Below, one piece after another: positions 62,410 to 64,000 of a stretch of DNA of 64,000 nucleotides. The first letter of the stretch is position 1, and each line of letters opens with the position of its first letter. Below the pieces are notes generated by a model. The model ran no database searches, was not told the DNA's origin, and saw nothing but the letters and a program-made list of their open reading frames with translations. The position numbers and the translations under genes are program-made. The stretch is taken from NCBI RefSeq assembly GCF_009870825.1, contig NZ_WTWY01000001.1, positions 868,001 to 932,000 of the forward strand. The letters are read 5' to 3'. Origin of the DNA: Paenibacillus sp. USDA918EY (lineage in GTDB: Bacteria; Bacillota; Bacilli; Paenibacillales; Paenibacillaceae).

Positions 62410-62892
62410 ATGCACATGAAAACGGGCGTTGAACAATCCGTCTATGCGATTATTTTGCTGAATATGCTCCCTGAAAAGGCCGTTCTGCCCGGCGAGGCAA
62501 TCAGCCAGCAGCTTGGCGTTTCGGCCACTTATTTTCAAAAATTGCTGCGCAAGCTCGTCAGCGCCGACCTGATTGCTTCCGTGCCGGGAATCAAAGGCGG
62601 CTTTAAGCTGAAAAAACGGATCGAAGAGATTCGCGTCTACGACGTGTATCTCGCCATTGAGGGACAGCAGACGTTATATTCTTCCAGCGGAATTTTGTGC
62701 GACATGCTTGAACTGCGGGAAGAAGATCGCTGCTGCTTTTTGTCCGATTTGATGGAAGAGGCCGAAAACGCCTGGAAATCGGTATTGAAGCAAAAAACGG
62801 TGGCCGATTTGGCCGGGGAGATGCAGGCCGAGCGTTTTGCGGGCAAACTAAAATCGCTGCAGGCATGGGTGCAGAAAACCATGGTCGTTTAA
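62410..62892 (+). CDS. Rrf2-family transcriptional regulator
   Basis: The 160-residue regulator has the Rrf2 winged helix (residues 1-80, AISQQLGVSATYFQKLLRKL, SADLIASVPGIKGGFKL). Cysteines near 97 and 113-114 (GILCDML, EDRCCFL) are not in the strict IscR CX5CX5C spacing, so cluster binding is uncertain. GGTGA is nine bases before the ATG at 62410; an upstream GTG lies inside the ribosome site. It may resemble the YwnA group. Confidence 0.88.
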   Translation: MHMKTGVEQSVYAIILLNMLPEKAVLPGEAISQQLGVSATYFQKLLRKLVSADLIASVPGIKGGFKLKKRIEEIRVYDVYLAIEGQQTLYSSSGILCDMLELREEDRCCFLSDLMEEAENAWKSVLKQKTVADLAGEMQAERFAGKLKSLQAWVQKTMVV

Positions 62893-62966
62893 CTAACGTT
62901 TCGCCGGAACAAAATACAACGCAAACGGGTCCTAAAAGATCCGAATGTGATGAAAGAGGGAATAAC

Positions 62967-63203
62967 ATGATTCCAATGTTGGCACGCATTAACGAGTTAG
63001 CCAAAAAAGAGCGCGAGGTCGGCCTAACGAACGCTGAGCGTGTGGAGCAGCAAGTGCTGCGCGAAGATTATTTGCGCGAAATCCGCGGCCAGGTGCTGAA
63101 ATCCTTTGAAGGACTCACGATCATCGATCCGGAAGGAAACGACGTGACGCCTGAAAAAGTAAGACAGCATCAAGTCGAAGAAATGCGCAAGCTTCTTCAT
63201 TAA
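62967..63203 (+). CDS. UPF0291/DUF896 small protein
   Basis: The 78-residue protein is nearly all helical with the family sequence [27 protein letters not shown] and [17 protein letters not shown] precedes the ATG at 62967; the frame extends upstream to 62865 but into the end of the Rrf2 gene. B. subtilis relatives (YnzC/YlaC type) are small cytosolic proteins linked to the SOS operon in one case; no firm function is known. Confidence 0.88.
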   Translation: MIPMLARINELAKKEREVGLTNAERVEQQVLREDYLREIRGQVLKSFEGLTIIDPEGNDVTPEKVRQHQVEEMRKLLH

Positions 63204-63222
63204 GAAAGGCGAGGTGGGTAAC

Positions 63223-64000
63223 GTGGAAAAAGCGCAAGTTACAGGTAAACAACTGAAAGACGTTACATTTTCCGTTTTGGATTTGGCCCCGGTCACCGTG
63301 GGCAGCACGCCGTCGGAGGCGTTTAAAAACACGATGAGTCTCGCCCAGCACGCCGAAGCCTGGGGATATCACCGTTACTGGCTGGCCGAACACCATAACA
63401 TGCCGGGGATCGGCAGCTCCGCAACCTCGGTCGTCATCGGATACGTAGCGGGCGGAACGAATACCATCCGAGTCGGCTCCGGCGGCATCATGCTGCCGAA
63501 CCATTCGCCGCTTGTCATTGCGGAGCAGTTCGGGACGCTTGAGGCGATGTATCCCGGACGCATCGATTTGGGGCTCGGCAGAGCGCCCGGCACGGACCAG
63601 GTGACGGCCATGGCGCTGCGCCGCGACGTGCGGGCCGACGGCTCGGAATTCCCCGAGCAGCTGGAGCAGCTGCGGGCTTATTTCGACCCGAATTCGAGAT
63701 ACAAACGCGTACGCGCGTTTCCGGGAGAAGGGCAGAAGGTGCCGATTTGGCTGCTGGGCTCCAGCGGTTTCAGTTCGGCGCTCGCCGCGAAGCTGGGGCT
63801 GCCGTTTTCGTTCGCGAGCCATTTTTCGCCCGAATATACGATCCCGGCACTGGAGCAATACCGCGAGCGTTTCCAGCCATCGGAAGATCTCGAACGGCCG
63901 CATGCGATGGTCGGCGTCAACGTGTTTGCGGCCGACACGACGGAGGAAGCGGAGTTTATCGCCACTTCGTTCCAGCAGCAGTTTTTAGGCATGATCCGGA
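63223..64000 (+). CDS. Luciferase-like flavin-dependent oxidoreductase (3' end outside window)
   Basis: The first 259 residues are visible. It is an LLM-class TIM-barrel protein: [72 protein letters not shown] and [17 protein letters not shown], matching the MsnO8-type group. It binds reduced FMN from a separate reductase. The start is a GTG at 63223 after GAGGTGGG. It follows the UPF0291 gene by 19 bases, so both may be cotranscribed. The gene is cut by the window edge, not truncated by mutation. Confidence 0.9.
   Translation, partial: MEKAQVTGKQLKDVTFSVLDLAPVTVGSTPSEAFKNTMSLAQHAEAWGYHRYWLAEHHNMPGIGSSATSVVIGYVAGGTNTIRVGSGGIMLPNHSPLVIAEQFGTLEAMYPGRIDLGLGRAPGTDQVTAMALRRDVRADGSEFPEQLEQLRAYFDPNSRYKRVRAFPGEGQKVPIWLLGSSGFSSALAAKLGLPFSFASHFSPEYTIPALEQYRERFQPSEDLERPHAMVGVNVFAADTTEEAEFIATSFQQQFLGMIR

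Overview
The window reads as chromosomal DNA of a spore-forming Bacillota, most likely Paenibacillaceae. The grounds are moderately high GC coding DNA, strong Bacillus-type ribosome sites with frequent GTG/TTG starts, a gerABC germination operon, khtTU, csoR-copA, a sigV/rsiV/oatA cluster, a UPF0291 small protein, and several secreted proteins with copper-amine-oxidase-type stalk domains. I saw no tRNA, rRNA, CRISPR array, intact insertion sequence or prophage.

Layout. 0-8.3 kb: pyrrolidone-carboxylate peptidase, then a sugar-catabolism block (two AraC regulators, a TIM-barrel isomerase, three Gfo/Idh/MocA dehydrogenases) and an MFS transporter. 8.4-17.1 kb: secreted Cu/Zn superoxide dismutase, assimilatory sulfite reductase cysJI, K+/H+ antiporter khtTU, a YitT protein and an AHSA1 protein. 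17.2-20.6 kb: an AraC regulator, then an AT-rich stretch with three apparent gene remnants, a lipoprotein, a small acidic protein and a VOC protein. 21-27 kb: a VanW protein, then a copper block: csoR, copA, a 27-histidine-tail protein, a siroheme-reductase-like protein and a glutaredoxin. 27-33.4 kb: a flavoprotein, a leftward cluster of a COG0523 GTPase, a permease and its partner behind a good Zur-box match, a phosphoesterase and a DMT exporter. 33.5-37.2 kb: gerA-gerB-gerC on the minus strand. 37.4-42.1 kb: an isochorismatase, then a compact alkylation-damage operon (adaA, adaB, 2OG-Fe(II) oxygenase, SPL-like radical SAM, alkA-like, AlkD-like). 42.3-54.7 kb: an LTA-synthase-like protein, ferredoxin, TetR/multidrug exporter pair, secreted stalk/GH18-like protein, cardiolipin synthase, LysR with two divergent SDRs, arylamine N-acetyltransferase and a second TIM-barrel isomerase. 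55-62.3 kb: an envelope block with a large secreted TIM-barrel protein, a secreted DUF3298 protein, oatA, sigV and rsiV. 62.4-64 kb: Rrf2 regulator, UPF0291 protein and a luciferase-like flavoprotein cut by the window end.

The most interesting structure is at 57.4-62.3 kb. Three transcription units (secreted DUF3298 protein, oatA, sigV-rsiV) each carry the same ECF-type promoter: AACTTTTT, then CGTC exactly 18 bases after the AAC. Since the RsiV ectodomain is a known lysozyme sensor, the co-regulated secreted DUF3298 protein could be a soluble lysozyme-binding decoy or inhibitor. Second are the six-gene alkylation operon, which suggests a repair-type role for an uncharacterised 2OG-Fe(II) oxygenase and an SPL-like radical SAM enzyme, and the five-gene copper block with two uncharacterised proteins. 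All functional calls come from reading motifs and context by eye; no searches were run.
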